From: Flaviflexus massiliensis
Lineage (GTDB): Bacteria > Actinomycetota > Actinomycetes > Actinomycetales > Actinomycetaceae
Assembly: GCF_001375495.1 (NCBI RefSeq)
Contig: NZ_LN831058.1
Location: 310,001-374,000, forward strand
Direction of reading: 5' to 3'
DNA: 64,000 nt
A model generated the notes under the pieces. The model did not search any database and was not told the origin of the DNA. It was given only the letters and a program-made list of their open reading frames with translations. Made by a program: the position numbers and the translations under genes. Shown here one piece after another: positions 29,466 to 39,571 of this stretch (positions are counted from its first letter, which is position 1; every line of letters begins with the position of its first letter).

Positions 29466-31127
29466 CTACAGTCGAACCTTTTTCTGCGCGACTGGATCAG
29501 GGACGGGCACTGAAGCAATTAAGTTTTGCGTGTACTCTTCCGTTGGATGCCTGAGCACTTGAGCAACGCCACCCTTTTCAACAATCTCACCATTTTTGAG
29601 GACTACAACAGCATCGGCAAGTTCTTCTACCACGGCTAGATCATGGCTGATGAAGATACATGAAAACCCGAGGTCCTCTTGAAGTTCGCGGAAAATCTCC
29701 AAGACTTCAGCCTGCACTGAGACATCCAAGGCGGAAGTAGGTTCATCGGCGATGAGAAGAGCTGGCGACATTGATATCGCCCGAGCAATTCCCACCCTTT
29801 GGCGTTGCCCTCCTGATAATTCGTGAGGGAAGCGGTCCTGCCAGGAGGCAGGAAGCCTTACCTTTTCTAGGAGCTCGCCCGCTCTCTGCCGTAGCTTCTT
29901 CCGACCTTTAACTATTCCATTTCGCCACAAGGGCTCAGTCAAACTACGACCAATTGTTGCCCGCGGATCCAAAGATGAAGCAGGATCCTGGAATACAACA
30001 CTCACACGGTTCAGCTGCTGTCGTCGAGCTTTTGGAGAAAGTCCCGTTATGTCAATTCCATCAATCTGAATCGTTCCATCAGCAACATTGGCTAGTCCTA
30101 GAATTGCTTTTCCAATGGTCGATTTGCCAGACCCGGACTCGCCCACAAGACCGATTATTTTTCCCTTTGGCACACTAAAGGACACCCCGTGAACAGCTGT
30201 AAAATCGGGACGACCAAGCCTTCCTGGGTAACTAACTGTCAAGTTTTCCAAGTAAAGTATCGGGTTCTCACTAGCTTCGCTATCACCCTGCTCAAACTCT
30301 GCATGTGCACCGAGTCTGGGAACTGCCGCTAGTAGTTCACGCGTGTACTCCGCCTGTGGATTGGCAAAGACCGAGAACACATCAGCGATTTCCTCAACAT
30401 GTCCATTTCTCATGACACAAACCTGATCCGCAATGTCAGCCACTACACCCATGTCATGGGTAATAAAAATCATTGACATCCCCAACTCGCGCTGAAGACG
30501 TCGTAGGAGAGCAAGAATCTCAGCCTGGACGGTAACATCAAGTGCGGTCGTGGGCTCATCAGCGATGAGAATCTCTGGCTCTCCTGAAATTGCAATTGCA
30601 ATCATCGCACGCTGCCGAAGACCGCCAGAGAGCTGATGGGGGTATTGGTCGATTTGCTTCTCAGGCAATGGCATTCCGACCATTTCAAGAAGCTCCACCG
30701 AGCGCTTTCGAATTGCTTCCTTGCCACCCTCAAAGCCGTGAGAACGTAGTGCTTGCGACAGCATGGAGCCGATCGTGTACACAGGATTCAAGGCCGTCAT
30801 TGGTTCCTGGAAAATCACCGCGATCTTGGTACCACGTAGCGATCGAAACGACTTCTCGGAAGCTCCCACTAGCTCCTGATCCCCAAAGCGAATACTGCCA
30901 GTAATGCTAGCGCTACCGGGGAGCAGGCCGACAATCGCCATTGCTGTAACGGACTTTCCAGATCCTGACTCGCCAACAACCGCTAAGGTCTCCGCCCTCC
31001 GAAGTTTAAAGCTGACATCCTTCGTTGCCTGCACGAGATTGCCTGACACACGGAATACAACGGAGGTATTTTCGACAGTTAGGACAACATTGTCCGCATT
31101 GCCGTCCTTCTTCAAACTCTCATTCAT
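29466..31127 (-). CDS. Fused double ABC ATPase of a peptide/opine-type importer (DppD-DppF fusion)
   Basis: 553 residues with two complete ABC ATPase domains in one chain. Domain 1 (about 15-265): Walker [14 protein letters not shown], signature LSGGLRQRA, Walker [14 protein letters not shown]. Domain 2 (about 290-545): Walker [14 protein letters not shown], signature [11 protein letters not shown], Walker [14 protein letters not shown]. Each is followed by the oligopeptide-transporter extension. It energises the permeases encoded at 32313-34207, from which it is separated only by the convergent/divergent LacI gene. ATG with a perfect AGGAGGA site. The substrate is probably the glycated compound processed by the FrlB/FrlD-like enzymes (inference). 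Confidence 0.92.
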   Translation of the reverse strand: MNESLKKDGNADNVVLTVENTSVVFRVSGNLVQATKDVSFKLRRAETLAVVGESGSGKSVTAMAIVGLLPGSASITGSIRFGDQELVGASEKSFRSLRGTKIAVIFQEPMTALNPVYTIGSMLSQALRSHGFEGGKEAIRKRSVELLEMVGMPLPEKQIDQYPHQLSGGLRQRAMIAIAISGEPEILIADEPTTALDVTVQAEILALLRRLQRELGMSMIFITHDMGVVADIADQVCVMRNGHVEEIADVFSVFANPQAEYTRELLAAVPRLGAHAEFEQGDSEASENPILYLENLTVSYPGRLGRPDFTAVHGVSFSVPKGKIIGLVGESGSGKSTIGKAILGLANVADGTIQIDGIDITGLSPKARRQQLNRVSVVFQDPASSLDPRATIGRSLTEPLWRNGIVKGRKKLRQRAGELLEKVRLPASWQDRFPHELSGGQRQRVGIARAISMSPALLIADEPTSALDVSVQAEVLEIFRELQEDLGFSCIFISHDLAVVEELADAVVVLKNGEIVEKGGVAQVLRHPTEEYTQNLIASVPVPDPVAQKKVRL

Positions 31128-31183
31128 TATGTCCTCCTAAAACCAAATGCAGTCGCACTCGGTTCGCTAAAGTAGTTAAAAAT

Positions 31184-31195
31184 GTTTGCACAAAC
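31184..31195. promoter_or_regulatory. Short palindrome in the lacI / ABC ATPase divergent region
   Basis: GTTTG-CA-CAAAC lies 27 nt before the LacI-gene start and 57 nt before the ATPase-gene start. It could be an autoregulatory operator, but it does not resemble the better LacI-type site at 41501. Confidence 0.3.
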
Positions 31196-31221
31196 CAGAT
31201 GATTAGAAATGGAATCGGCGC

Positions 31222-32301
31222 ATGTCTCGACATCACGGGAAGCACAGGGTAACGATCCTTGATGTCGCGGCTCTCGCAGGAGTTTCCAAATCTACGGCTG
31301 CCCGAGTCATCTCTGGGAATGGTTCCACCAGTGCCGAAGCTTCCCAACGTGTAACGGAAGCCGCGCTCAAGCTGGGATATCACCCAAATGCTCTCGCAAA
31401 AGCTATGGTCTCGGGAACTAGCAAGACGATCGGAATTGTCATTCCCGATATCGCAAATCCATTCTTTTCCACAGCCGTACGAGGAATTAGCGACTCTGCG
31501 CGAGCTGCTGGCTACGAGGTAATCATTGCCAACTCGGACAATGACGCAGAAATCGAGTCTCGATCGATCAATCTTCTCTTGGAAAAACAGGTTGATGGAA
31601 TCATAGTTGCTCCAGTTTTTCAGGAGAAGTCGGCCAGCATCGTTCATGCCGCAGAGAGTGGCACTCCAATCATTCTTCTGGATCGTCGGGGTGGGGGTGC
31701 TTACGCGGGACCTCTCGTCGCAATCAACAATGTTGAAGCCTCCGTAAGTGCTACCAATTTCTTGATCGACTCCGGACATAAACACATTGCAATCGTGAGT
31801 GAAGCGGCTGAATCGGTTGAGTACCTTAAGGATTATGACGATGACCCAACTGCGCTTCGACCATCCAGTCAACGCTTGCTTGGCTACCTGCGTGCTATGA
31901 CCGCAGGCGGACTCGCTACCGACGAGGGACATATAGTCCGAACGAGCTTCGACAAAAACACGACAGCCAACCGCGTCAGTAACTTCTTGCGTTCCGACAA
32001 GGATGTTTCCGCAATCTTCAGCACTGACTCCGTGGTGTCGTCCGGCTCCTTTATCGCGCTCTCGAAGGCGGCTGCACTTCAAGCTCATGACATTTCTTTC
32101 CTGGCATTCGACGATCAAGAATGGACGACCATGGTGAGCCCAACCGTCTCGGTGGTCACCCAGCCGAGATACCAGTTGGGCTCGATCGCAGCCACAAAAC
32201 TTCTGGAGCGCATCAACCTGCCAGCCAGGAAAGTACATGACTCGCTGCTGGGCACCGAACTCTTGATCCGCGAATCGACGACCAGGCAAATCAGCCACTG
32301 A
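31222..32301 (+). CDS. LacI-family transcriptional regulator of the FrlB/FrlD island
   Basis: 359 residues. N-terminal LacI helix-turn-helix (VTILDVAALAGVSKSTAARVI, residues 10-30, with hinge LGYHPNALAKAMVSG), then the periplasmic-binding-like effector domain (KTIGIVIPDIANPFF, then DGIIVAPVF, and SAIFSTDSVVSSG). It lies on the opposite strand inside the transport genes, convergent with dppC (12 nt apart) and divergent from the ATPase gene. Likely a repressor whose inducer is an intermediate of this pathway. A perfect-arm LacI-type palindrome (41501-41518) just downstream of the frlB-like promoter is the probable target. Effector unknown. Confidence 0.92.
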   Translation: MSRHHGKHRVTILDVAALAGVSKSTAARVISGNGSTSAEASQRVTEAALKLGYHPNALAKAMVSGTSKTIGIVIPDIANPFFSTAVRGISDSARAAGYEVIIANSDNDAEIESRSINLLLEKQVDGIIVAPVFQEKSASIVHAAESGTPIILLDRRGGGAYAGPLVAINNVEASVSATNFLIDSGHKHIAIVSEAAESVEYLKDYDDDPTALRPSSQRLLGYLRAMTAGGLATDEGHIVRTSFDKNTTANRVSNFLRSDKDVSAIFSTDSVVSSGSFIALSKAAALQAHDISFLAFDDQEWTTMVSPTVSVVTQPRYQLGSIAATKLLERINLPARKVHDSLLGTELLIRESTTRQISH

Positions 32302-32312
32302 CAGAACTACCA

Positions 32313-33257
32313 TTAGTAATTCTTCGCCATCGCGCGACGTGGGTCCAGCCAGTCTCTGAGAAAGTCACCAAACAATCCGAAAGCCAAAATCGTCAACGCA
32401 ATAACGATTGCTGGAACGAGCACAAGCTCTGGATTCGAATGCATGTAACGTTTTCCATCAGCAACCATAAAGCCCCAAGACGGCGCTGGTGGCACGATTC
32501 CAAGACCAAGATAGCTCAGCCCCGACTCCAGCAAGATTGATCCAGCGAGGGTTAAAGGCATTTGAACAATAATCGGAGTGGCAACGTTTGGAAGAACAAC
32601 GCTAAAAAGTGTTGCACTCTTACTTGCACCAAATACCTGGGACGCTTCCACATATTCTGCTGATTTAACTGTAAGCACTTGTCCGTAAGTTAATCGAGCA
32701 TATGCCGGCGAGAACAGCAATCCCATGACAAAAATTAGTGTCACAGGCCCTGCCCCATAAATCGTGACAACGAGCATGGCAAGAATAATCGGAGGGAATG
32801 CGAGAACGACATCCACGGACCGCATGGTCAGAGATTCGATCAGTCCACCGTAGAATCCTCCAACAAGCCCAAGGATCGTTCCGATAATCATCGCTAATGC
32901 TGTTGCACCGATAGCAACAAGCAATTCAGTCTCGGCACCATGTAGCAATCGGGAAAGGACATCCCTTCCCATTTGATCAGTGCCAAGCAAAAACCCTTCA
33001 GCACCGACTGGTTCCAACTTATGATCAACATTCTTTGCAATTGGGTCAGCAAGAGGCAACCAGTTGGCAGCAATCGTGGTAACAATCAGGACCAGAATGA
33101 ATAGGATTCCAATCACCCTGATCGGTGACAGTGCCTCACGGAATCTCTGACTCTTATTTATCGGGGATTCCCTCCCTAGGAGGACCGCATTCTCTGGAGG
33201 GAGGTCCGCCGAATCTACAATTTGAGTTTCGATGATGGGTTTATTTCCATCTAGCAT
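32313..33257 (-). CDS. Peptide-type ABC transporter permease, DppC-like
   Basis: 314 residues: cytoplasmic N-terminus, N-terminal span (about 47-68), then the binding-protein-dependent permease domain with five further spans. The DppC-type landmark GTDQMGRDVLSRLLHGAETEL is at residues 93-113; the EAA loop is EYVEASQVFGASKSATLF and the end has GFMVADG. Its ATG overlaps the stop of the DppB-like gene (TAATG), so the two permeases are translationally coupled. Last gene of the minus-strand run before the LacI gene. Confidence 0.93.
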   Translation of the reverse strand: MLDGNKPIIETQIVDSADLPPENAVLLGRESPINKSQRFREALSPIRVIGILFILVLIVTTIAANWLPLADPIAKNVDHKLEPVGAEGFLLGTDQMGRDVLSRLLHGAETELLVAIGATALAMIIGTILGLVGGFYGGLIESLTMRSVDVVLAFPPIILAMLVVTIYGAGPVTLIFVMGLLFSPAYARLTYGQVLTVKSAEYVEASQVFGASKSATLFSVVLPNVATPIIVQMPLTLAGSILLESGLSYLGLGIVPPAPSWGFMVADGKRYMHSNPELVLVPAIVIALTILAFGLFGDFLRDWLDPRRAMAKNY

Positions 33258-34207
33258 TACTGCCTCACTCTCGGATCCAGATATGCATAGCTAATATCGA
33301 CGATGATGTTGATCAGAATAAAAATGACGGACACTACAATGACGATTCCCTGGACCATTGGGAAGTCTCTATCGAGGGTGTGATCGACAAGTAGTGTTCC
33401 TAGCCCTGGCCAGTTGAATACCTTTTCAATGAGCACGGTAGAACCGATCAAGGAACCAATCTCCAGTCCAAACGTGGTCACGACAGGATTCATAGAGTTC
33501 CGAACAACATGCTTTTGAAAGACCTGGTTTCGGCTAAGCCCAACCGAGCGCGCAGTACGAACCCAGTCCTGCCCCATCGTTTCAATTACAGATGAGCGCA
33601 TCATCCTCGCGATGACAGAGGTAAATGCAAACGATAATGCGATCGTTGGCATGACCGATCGTTTGATGTTTTCCAAGGGATTATCTTCAAAATTCACGTG
33701 CCCACCAGCTGGCATCCAACCAAGTTTCAACGCGAATATCAGAATCATGATCGTCCCGATAATAAACACTGGCACTGCCACGCCCAGCGTTGTCAGGAGT
33801 GAAACGATCGAGTCAGTGATGCCACCTTTTCTTGCAGCAAGCGCACCAAGCGGGATACCAACAACTGCGGCAATAACTGCTGCGCCGATGACGAGCTGCA
33901 AAGTATGCGGAAGGCGATTGCCAATGTACTCAGAAACCGAACTATCGTCGAGGAAGGAAGTACCCAGGTCAAACTGAACTAGCCCAAGCAAATATTGCCC
34001 GTATTGAACCATAAGTGGCTGGTTAAGGCCTAGCTTTTCTCGTACACGGGCAATCGCCTCAGGGCTGGGGGACCCGCCGCTATCTCCACTCAGGAGAAGG
34101 ACGGCCGGGTCCCCCGGGACCATATGAAGTGCGAGGAAGATTAACGTAACGACGATCCATACAAGGAGTACGCCAATCGCTACGCGTCGAAGGACAAATC
34201 GAAGCAT
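33257..34207 (-). CDS. Peptide-type ABC transporter permease, DppB-like
   Basis: 316 residues from ATG 34207, which gives the classic DppB beginning MLRFVLRRVAIGVLLVWIVV. The longer frame (to 34354) overlaps the binding-protein gene and is not family-like. Six spans, HMVPGDPA after the first, REKLGLNQPLMVQYGQYL, and the EAA loop DWVRTARSVGLSRNQVF. Forms the heterodimeric channel with the DppC-like protein. It starts 32 nt after the binding-protein stop. Confidence 0.93.
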   Translation of the reverse strand: MLRFVLRRVAIGVLLVWIVVTLIFLALHMVPGDPAVLLLSGDSGGSPSPEAIARVREKLGLNQPLMVQYGQYLLGLVQFDLGTSFLDDSSVSEYIGNRLPHTLQLVIGAAVIAAVVGIPLGALAARKGGITDSIVSLLTTLGVAVPVFIIGTIMILIFALKLGWMPAGGHVNFEDNPLENIKRSVMPTIALSFAFTSVIARMMRSSVIETMGQDWVRTARSVGLSRNQVFQKHVVRNSMNPVVTTFGLEIGSLIGSTVLIEKVFNWPGLGTLLVDHTLDRDFPMVQGIVIVVSVIFILINIIVDISYAYLDPRVRQ

Positions 34208-34238
34208 CTTGCTCGCTTTCAGGTAATGGGGTTTTCGA

Positions 34239-35798
34239 TTACTCGTTGATTGATGTCTGTGCCAGCGTGTAACCGGAATTGAAGGTGAGGAATCCTGGAA
34301 TGTTCGAGAAACCTTCGACTTCATTGCGGTACGCAAAGGCTTGAGATCGTCCAACTAGAGAGGCAAACGGAACAGTTTCAAGGATGCGTTCTTGAACCTT
34401 GTCGTAGGCTTCAATTCGCGCCTCCTCCGACTCGGCTGATAGACCTTCAACAAGCAGTCCATTCAGCTCGTCATCATTGAAACCGAAGGAACGGTTGTTT
34501 GCTACCGGTCCTGAGACGAAATTGGCCAGGAACGACGGGTCGTTCACGACACCAGCAGAACCTCCAATTGCCATGTCGTATTCACCTTCGAGAGCTGTCT
34601 GCTGACGGGTTGCCCAGTCGGGAGCATCGAGCGTGACATCGATACCGATCTCTTGAAGATCACCTTGAATTGAAAGTGCCGTATCTTGATGGAACGCATA
34701 CTGAGAAGAGGTGAGCAGCGTGGCACTAAATCCATCAGCGTACCCCGCCTCAGCAAGCAGTTCCTTGGCCCTGTCTACGTCTGTTTCCCAACCATTCGCA
34801 AGCTCCTCATTGTAATAAGGGCTGCTTGGGTCGATGGGAGCTCCTGCGATGGTCGTCGCTTCACCCGAGAATGCTGCGGACGCAACATCCTCACGGTTCA
34901 CTGCGAGGGCGATGGCTTGACGAACACGTTCATCAGCCATTGGGCCATCAGTGACGTTGAAGTGGATGTACATGAAAGGTCCACTTGTCGCATCAACGGT
35001 AAATCCTTCTTCACTCTTGACGCGCTCAGTATCCTCCCAGGGTAGGAAGTCAATGAGATCGACATCGCCGGCCAGCAGTGCATTAGTGCGAGCTGCACCG
35101 TCCGCATAGATTGTGAGCTCAATTTCTTCGAGCTTGACCGAGTCTGCATCGTAATAATTTGGGTTCTTTGCCAGCGTGAAGGAGACGCCCTTGTTCGTAT
35201 CTTCAAGAACAAAGGGGCCCGCCCCTTCCCAGCTTGTTCCATCAGCCTCGAACGCTTCTTCAGGAAGAATCGCTGCGGTCGTATCCGCGAGGTACTCAGG
35301 AAGTGCCGTGTTGGGGGAAGAGAGATTGATGATAACGGTCTGATCATCAGGAGTCTCGATAGACTCGAGCGTTGACATTGCGGAGTAGATCTTTGCACCA
35401 TTTGCCTCATCAGCTAGGTACTCGAGCGAGGCTTTGACGTCTTCACTCGTCAGGTCACTTCCATCCGCGAAGACAAGGTCATCACGAAGCTCAAATGAGT
35501 AGGTAGAGCTATCGATCATTTCGTAGCTCTCTGCGAGTGCAGGCACTACTTCACCTTCAGCGTCGTAGGATAGCAATCCTCTGTGAAGCAAGGTGTCAAG
35601 CATCATCGCTGCTGCCCCCTGGTCAAGCGCGGGCTTTAGATCAGGCACATCAGCTGATAGACCAATTCGAAGCGTTTGGTTTCCATCTCCAGAACTCGAT
35701 TCATCACCGCCGCCTGAACAGGCGGCAAGTACAAGCGATCCCACAGCAAGTGTCGCAACTGCCTTGAGCGACATTGCGCGTTTTTTCTCAAACATCAT
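34239..35798 (-). CDS. Substrate-binding lipoprotein of the peptide-type ABC importer (SBP_bac_5)
   Basis: About 519 residues. Lipoprotein signal with lipobox LAAC followed by SGGGDESSSGD. The family 5 solute-binding body includes TLLHRGLLSYDAEGEVVPALAESYE, WEGAGPFVLEDTNKG and AVNREDVA, all typical of Dpp/Opp/nickel-type receptors. Start set at ATG 35798 because AGGA is at good spacing; ATG 35807 lies directly on AGGA. It follows the HyuB-like gene by 69 nt and precedes the DppB-like gene. Such receptors bind peptides, opines or sugar-amino acid conjugates, which fits a deglycation locus; specificity cannot be read from sequence. Confidence 0.9.
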   Translation of the reverse strand: MMFEKKRAMSLKAVATLAVGSLVLAACSGGGDESSSGDGNQTLRIGLSADVPDLKPALDQGAAAMMLDTLLHRGLLSYDAEGEVVPALAESYEMIDSSTYSFELRDDLVFADGSDLTSEDVKASLEYLADEANGAKIYSAMSTLESIETPDDQTVIINLSSPNTALPEYLADTTAAILPEEAFEADGTSWEGAGPFVLEDTNKGVSFTLAKNPNYYDADSVKLEEIELTIYADGAARTNALLAGDVDLIDFLPWEDTERVKSEEGFTVDATSGPFMYIHFNVTDGPMADERVRQAIALAVNREDVASAAFSGEATTIAGAPIDPSSPYYNEELANGWETDVDRAKELLAEAGYADGFSATLLTSSQYAFHQDTALSIQGDLQEIGIDVTLDAPDWATRQQTALEGEYDMAIGGSAGVVNDPSFLANFVSGPVANNRSFGFNDDELNGLLVEGLSAESEEARIEAYDKVQERILETVPFASLVGRSQAFAYRNEVEGFSNIPGFLTFNSGYTLAQTSINE

Positions 35799-35867
35799 TG
35801 TTTCCATTCCTATAGGGGTTGGCTAGAATTCACTGCCATTGTGAATTCGAATTTCACTTCATCGTGA

Positions 35868-37514
35868 CTATTGGTATTTCTCGGCAGTGTCCGAGGAGAT
35901 CTTATTGTCGCGAAGATCTCTGGCTATGGCTCCCTTCTCCCTATTGGTTGGATCGCCATATCCACCAGCACCAGCGGTTTCAATTGAAACCACGTCGCCT
36001 GCCTGTAGAAGCGTATACCCGCGATCGATTGGTTGTGCCCCCTCGCTCAAAACACACTGTGCTGAAGCACCTGCGCCTCCACCGAAGAGCCCCCAAGGTT
36101 GAGACTTTTGCCGGCTGGTATCAAGCCAGAAATGTATGTCATTGGCTTCGACTCGAACTCGGCGTCTAATTCCAAGCCCTCCCCGAAATTCGCCAACTCC
36201 ACCCGAGTCTTCAATCAGTTCGTACGCCTCAACCATGAGAGGGTACTCAGTCTCGAGACTCTCTACAGGTAGGTTGGACGTATTCGTCATATGAACTTGA
36301 ACGCCATCAAGTCCATCCTTTGTTTGTCGTGCGCCACTGCCTCCACCGATGGTTTCGAGGTAGACAAAGTCACGGCTTCGCTGGGTGTCATGCCCAGAGA
36401 AATGCACACCAGTATTAGCTCCATTACTTGCCGCTGTTACACGATCTGGAATGGCTGGTGCGAGAGCGCCAAGAATTAGGTCAACAATTCTCTGACAAGT
36501 CTCACTTCTTCCGTTAACTGCAGCAGGGGATTCACAATTCACAACTGATCCCAGTGGTGCCTCAATTCGAATCGGACGATACAGCCCTGCATTCGGATCA
36601 ATGTCGGGATCGATTAGGGTCTTAACCGCGTAGTACACAGAGGCATAGAGACCTGTCCAAACAACATTGATACTCGCACGGACTTGAGGTGGATTCCCCG
36701 CAAAATCAAAATAGATCTCATCTCCCTTAATGACAATTCGGACCCTTAGAGTCAGCTCGTAATCAAGTTCAGGGCAATCAAATAGGTCCTCAAACTCGTA
36801 TTCACCATCGGGAAAGTCAGAGATTGCGGCTCGAGTACGACGTTCTGTGTAATCGAGCAACTCATTCGACGCAGCTATAACGGTATCGACACCGTATTTT
36901 TCGCACAGCTCGATATATCGAGTTGTCGACACTCGCAATGCGGCCTCTTGGGCACGCAAATCTGCCAAGCGTTCATCCGGAACTTGGCAGTTCAGGAGGA
37001 TAAGTTGAAGTAGCTCATCCTGTCGAACACCTGCTTTAACAAGATGAATGGGAGGGATTCGGATTGCTTCCTGGAAAATATGGGCGTGCCCACGATCTCC
37101 AAAGTCTGCGTGGTGTGCCAATGTCGCACCCCATGCTGTGAGCTTTCCGTCAACGAAAATTGGGGAAGCCAAAACTATATCTGGCAGATGTGAACCGCCA
37201 CCCGTGTAAGGGTCATTTCCGATGAATACATCCCCCTCGTGGATCTGGGCTTCATCAAATCTACTCCTGATGGAGGTGACCACACCCATGAGAGACCCAA
37301 GGTGCAGTGGTGACCCACCTTCATCTTGAGCTATTGCTTGACCCGAAGCATCAAATAGCGACGCAGTACAGTCACGTCGTTCCTTAATATTTGGAGAGAA
37401 CGATGCCTTAACAAGAGTCTCACTCATTTCCTCAACAATGGTAGACATTGCTGCGCCAATGACTTCGACCGTGATTGGGTCCATTTTCTTCGCTTGTAGC
37501 ACTTCTTCATTCAT
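35868..37514 (-). CDS. Hydantoinase B / 5-oxoprolinase-type subunit (HyuB)
   Basis: 548 residues, the normal length of a free HyuB subunit. Begins DPITVEVIGAAMSTIVEEM, with SPNIKERRDCTASLFD, GDVFIGNDPYTGGGSHLPDI, and the Gly-rich C-terminus GAGGYGDP. With HyuA it forms ATP-dependent amidohydrolases (N-methylhydantoinase, 5-oxoprolinase) or carboxylases for ketones. ATG overlaps the HyuA stop by 4 nt. The combination with FrlB/FrlD-like genes points to a cyclic nitrogen compound derived from a glycated amino acid, for example 5-oxoproline or a hydantoin; this is inference. Confidence 0.9.
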   Translation of the reverse strand: MNEEVLQAKKMDPITVEVIGAAMSTIVEEMSETLVKASFSPNIKERRDCTASLFDASGQAIAQDEGGSPLHLGSLMGVVTSIRSRFDEAQIHEGDVFIGNDPYTGGGSHLPDIVLASPIFVDGKLTAWGATLAHHADFGDRGHAHIFQEAIRIPPIHLVKAGVRQDELLQLILLNCQVPDERLADLRAQEAALRVSTTRYIELCEKYGVDTVIAASNELLDYTERRTRAAISDFPDGEYEFEDLFDCPELDYELTLRVRIVIKGDEIYFDFAGNPPQVRASINVVWTGLYASVYYAVKTLIDPDIDPNAGLYRPIRIEAPLGSVVNCESPAAVNGRSETCQRIVDLILGALAPAIPDRVTAASNGANTGVHFSGHDTQRSRDFVYLETIGGGSGARQTKDGLDGVQVHMTNTSNLPVESLETEYPLMVEAYELIEDSGGVGEFRGGLGIRRRVRVEANDIHFWLDTSRQKSQPWGLFGGGAGASAQCVLSEGAQPIDRGYTLLQAGDVVSIETAGAGGYGDPTNREKGAIARDLRDNKISSDTAEKYQ

Positions 37515-39571
37515 GACGGATTTCCAATCGTGATTACAAGGTTTCCTAACGCATCAACGACACAAACGTCTCCTGGCAGCAGTACTGTCGTCGTGTCCAT
37601 CTGCTCGATGACTGCCGGGCCAGAAAGTTTATTTCCCGCTACAAGAAGTTCTCGACGATAGACGGGGCAGGCCTGGTAACCATTCTCCGAATCAAAATAG
37701 GCCTGGCGAACTGTTTCGAGAGCAGGAGTTGGGTCTTCACCCTGATGTTCCGTGGTCGTCAATTCAACAGACTTACTCTGACCGATGGCTTGGATTCTGC
37801 AGGTGACAATTTCAATTGGTGTGTTCTCGAGCCTGTAACCGTACGTCCGTTCGTGAGATGCATGGAAGTCGTCAATCACCGACTGTAGGGTGTCAACACT
37901 TGCAAGTTGATCGGGAATTTCGATGGGAAGCTCGAAGTTCTGTCCCGAATACCTCAAGTCGAGGCGTCGTGACTTCTTTCGATCTGACGTCTGGATTGAT
38001 TCCTCGTTAAACCACGCCTCAGCCTTATTTTCGAGCTCGACAAATGCTTCTTCGATTACTTCCGGCCTATCCGGATCCACTCGAATAATTCGTGACCTCA
38101 TGAAGTCCGCCTTCACGTCAGTCATTAAGAGACCAAGTGCTGACTGTGCACCTGGAATCTCCGGAACAACAATTGTGTCTATCCCAAGTTCCCGAGCCAG
38201 TCTGGAAGCGTGCAGCGGACCGGCCCCGCCAAAAGGAACCAACGCATAATCTCGAGGGTCGTATCCACGTTGAACTGAAATAACTCGAATCGCACGTGCC
38301 ATGTTGGCAGTGACGACTCGAAGCATTCCCAAGGCTGCTTCTTCGGGCTCCAGTCCGAGGGGCTCCCCTATCCGACGCAATGCATCAACAGATGCTTCCC
38401 GATCGATTTTCATCTGACCATTGAGAAGATAATCAGGGTTGAGGTAACGCAAGACTACATTGGCGTCAGTAACCGCCGGGTCAGTTCCGTTCCCGTAGCA
38501 CGCAGGTCCGGGGAAGGCTCCCGCACTCTCAGGGCCAACACGCAGGTGACCTCCGGTGTCAATCCAGCCGATCGACCCTCCTCCGGCACCCACTGTATGA
38601 ATATCGAGCATCGGAGACCGAATCGGTCGACCTTCGAACTCCATCCCGGTTGTAATCTTCGGGCTTCCATCTTGCACGAGTGAAACATCGGAGGAAGTGC
38701 CTCCCATATCAAACGTGATGATATTCGGGAATCCCGCTGCCGAGCAGATCTGAGCTGCACCGACTACACCTGTGCTTGGCCCAGAAAGAACAAGGCGGAC
38801 TGGCATTTCTTCAGCAGTCTCAAACGGGATAACACCACCATTGCTCTGTGTGACGTGAGGCTTTGCAACGAGCCCGTCTGCTGCCAAGCGCCCTCGCAAT
38901 CTAGAGAGATATCGGAAGATTACAGGCGCAATATAGGCGTTGGTTACAACCGTTGAAAGTCGTTCATACTCCCTGAATTCAGGTAACACTTGAGACGAAA
39001 GAGACACATGAACTTCTGGGAGCATTTCACGGATAATCTCCGCAACCTTTTGCTCATGCTGCGGCGCAATAAAACTGTAAAGGAAGCACACCGCAATAGA
39101 TTCAACCCCCTTCTCTCCCAACTCTCGTACTACTTCACGAACCTCTTCTTCATTGAGGGCAACCTCAATTTGACCCGTGTGTCGAACACGTTCATTGATC
39201 TCGTAGCGAAGCTCTCTAGGGACAAACGGAACAGGTTTATCTACTTGGGGGTTATACATGTGAGGCCGTCGTCCTCGACCAAGCTCGAGCAGATCCCTGA
39301 ATCCACGTGTTGTAATGAGCCCAGTTTTCACTCCACCGTGAGTCAGTAGAGTGTTTGTACCAACGGTCGTTCCATGGGCAAAAAAGTCGACATCCGTGAC
39401 CTGGCGATCACCTGCTTGCTCTAACAGTTCCGCGACACCGGTAACAATCGCGCTGCCGGGATCCTTCGGTGTGCTCGAGACTTTGCGAACAAATACTTCA
39501 CCGGATTCATCGTCAAAGGCACAGACATCAGTGAAAGTTCCACCCGTATCCACCCCAATTCGTAGACTCAT
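37511..39571 (-). CDS. Hydantoinase A / 5-oxoprolinase-type ATPase subunit (HyuA)
   Basis: 686 residues. Hydantoinase A N-domain (about 3-180) begins LRIGVDTGGTFTDVCAFD. The central ASKHA ATPase fold (about 200-490) has FDMGGTSSDVSLV, HTVGAGGGSIGWID and GPESAGAFPGPACYG. A C-terminal domain follows, ending VIEQMDTTTVLLPG. It provides ATP-dependent ring activation to HyuB. Start overlaps the FrlD-like stop by 4 nt and its stop overlaps HyuB by 4 nt, so kinase, HyuA and HyuB are made as one coupled unit. Substrate unknown; acetophenone- or acetone-carboxylase-like activity is an alternative, but no gamma subunit is present. Confidence 0.91.
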   Translation of the reverse strand: MSLRIGVDTGGTFTDVCAFDDESGEVFVRKVSSTPKDPGSAIVTGVAELLEQAGDRQVTDVDFFAHGTTVGTNTLLTHGGVKTGLITTRGFRDLLELGRGRRPHMYNPQVDKPVPFVPRELRYEINERVRHTGQIEVALNEEEVREVVRELGEKGVESIAVCFLYSFIAPQHEQKVAEIIREMLPEVHVSLSSQVLPEFREYERLSTVVTNAYIAPVIFRYLSRLRGRLAADGLVAKPHVTQSNGGVIPFETAEEMPVRLVLSGPSTGVVGAAQICSAAGFPNIITFDMGGTSSDVSLVQDGSPKITTGMEFEGRPIRSPMLDIHTVGAGGGSIGWIDTGGHLRVGPESAGAFPGPACYGNGTDPAVTDANVVLRYLNPDYLLNGQMKIDREASVDALRRIGEPLGLEPEEAALGMLRVVTANMARAIRVISVQRGYDPRDYALVPFGGAGPLHASRLARELGIDTIVVPEIPGAQSALGLLMTDVKADFMRSRIIRVDPDRPEVIEEAFVELENKAEAWFNEESIQTSDRKKSRRLDLRYSGQNFELPIEIPDQLASVDTLQSVIDDFHASHERTYGYRLENTPIEIVTCRIQAIGQSKSVELTTTEHQGEDPTPALETVRQAYFDSENGYQACPVYRRELLVAGNKLSGPAVIEQMDTTTVLLPGDVCVVDALGNLVITIGNPS

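Noticed and set aside
31120-32313. 397-codon minus-strand frame that would join dppC to the ATPase gene
   Set aside because: It is antisense to a clear LacI regulator and its product (Ser/Arg/Cys-rich) has no transporter or enzyme feature.
35841-35857. Near-palindrome GTGAATTCGAATTTCAC between HyuB and the binding-protein gene, considered as an operator
   Set aside because: It is imperfect, AT-rich and lies inside the operon; no matching copy was found at another promoter in the window.
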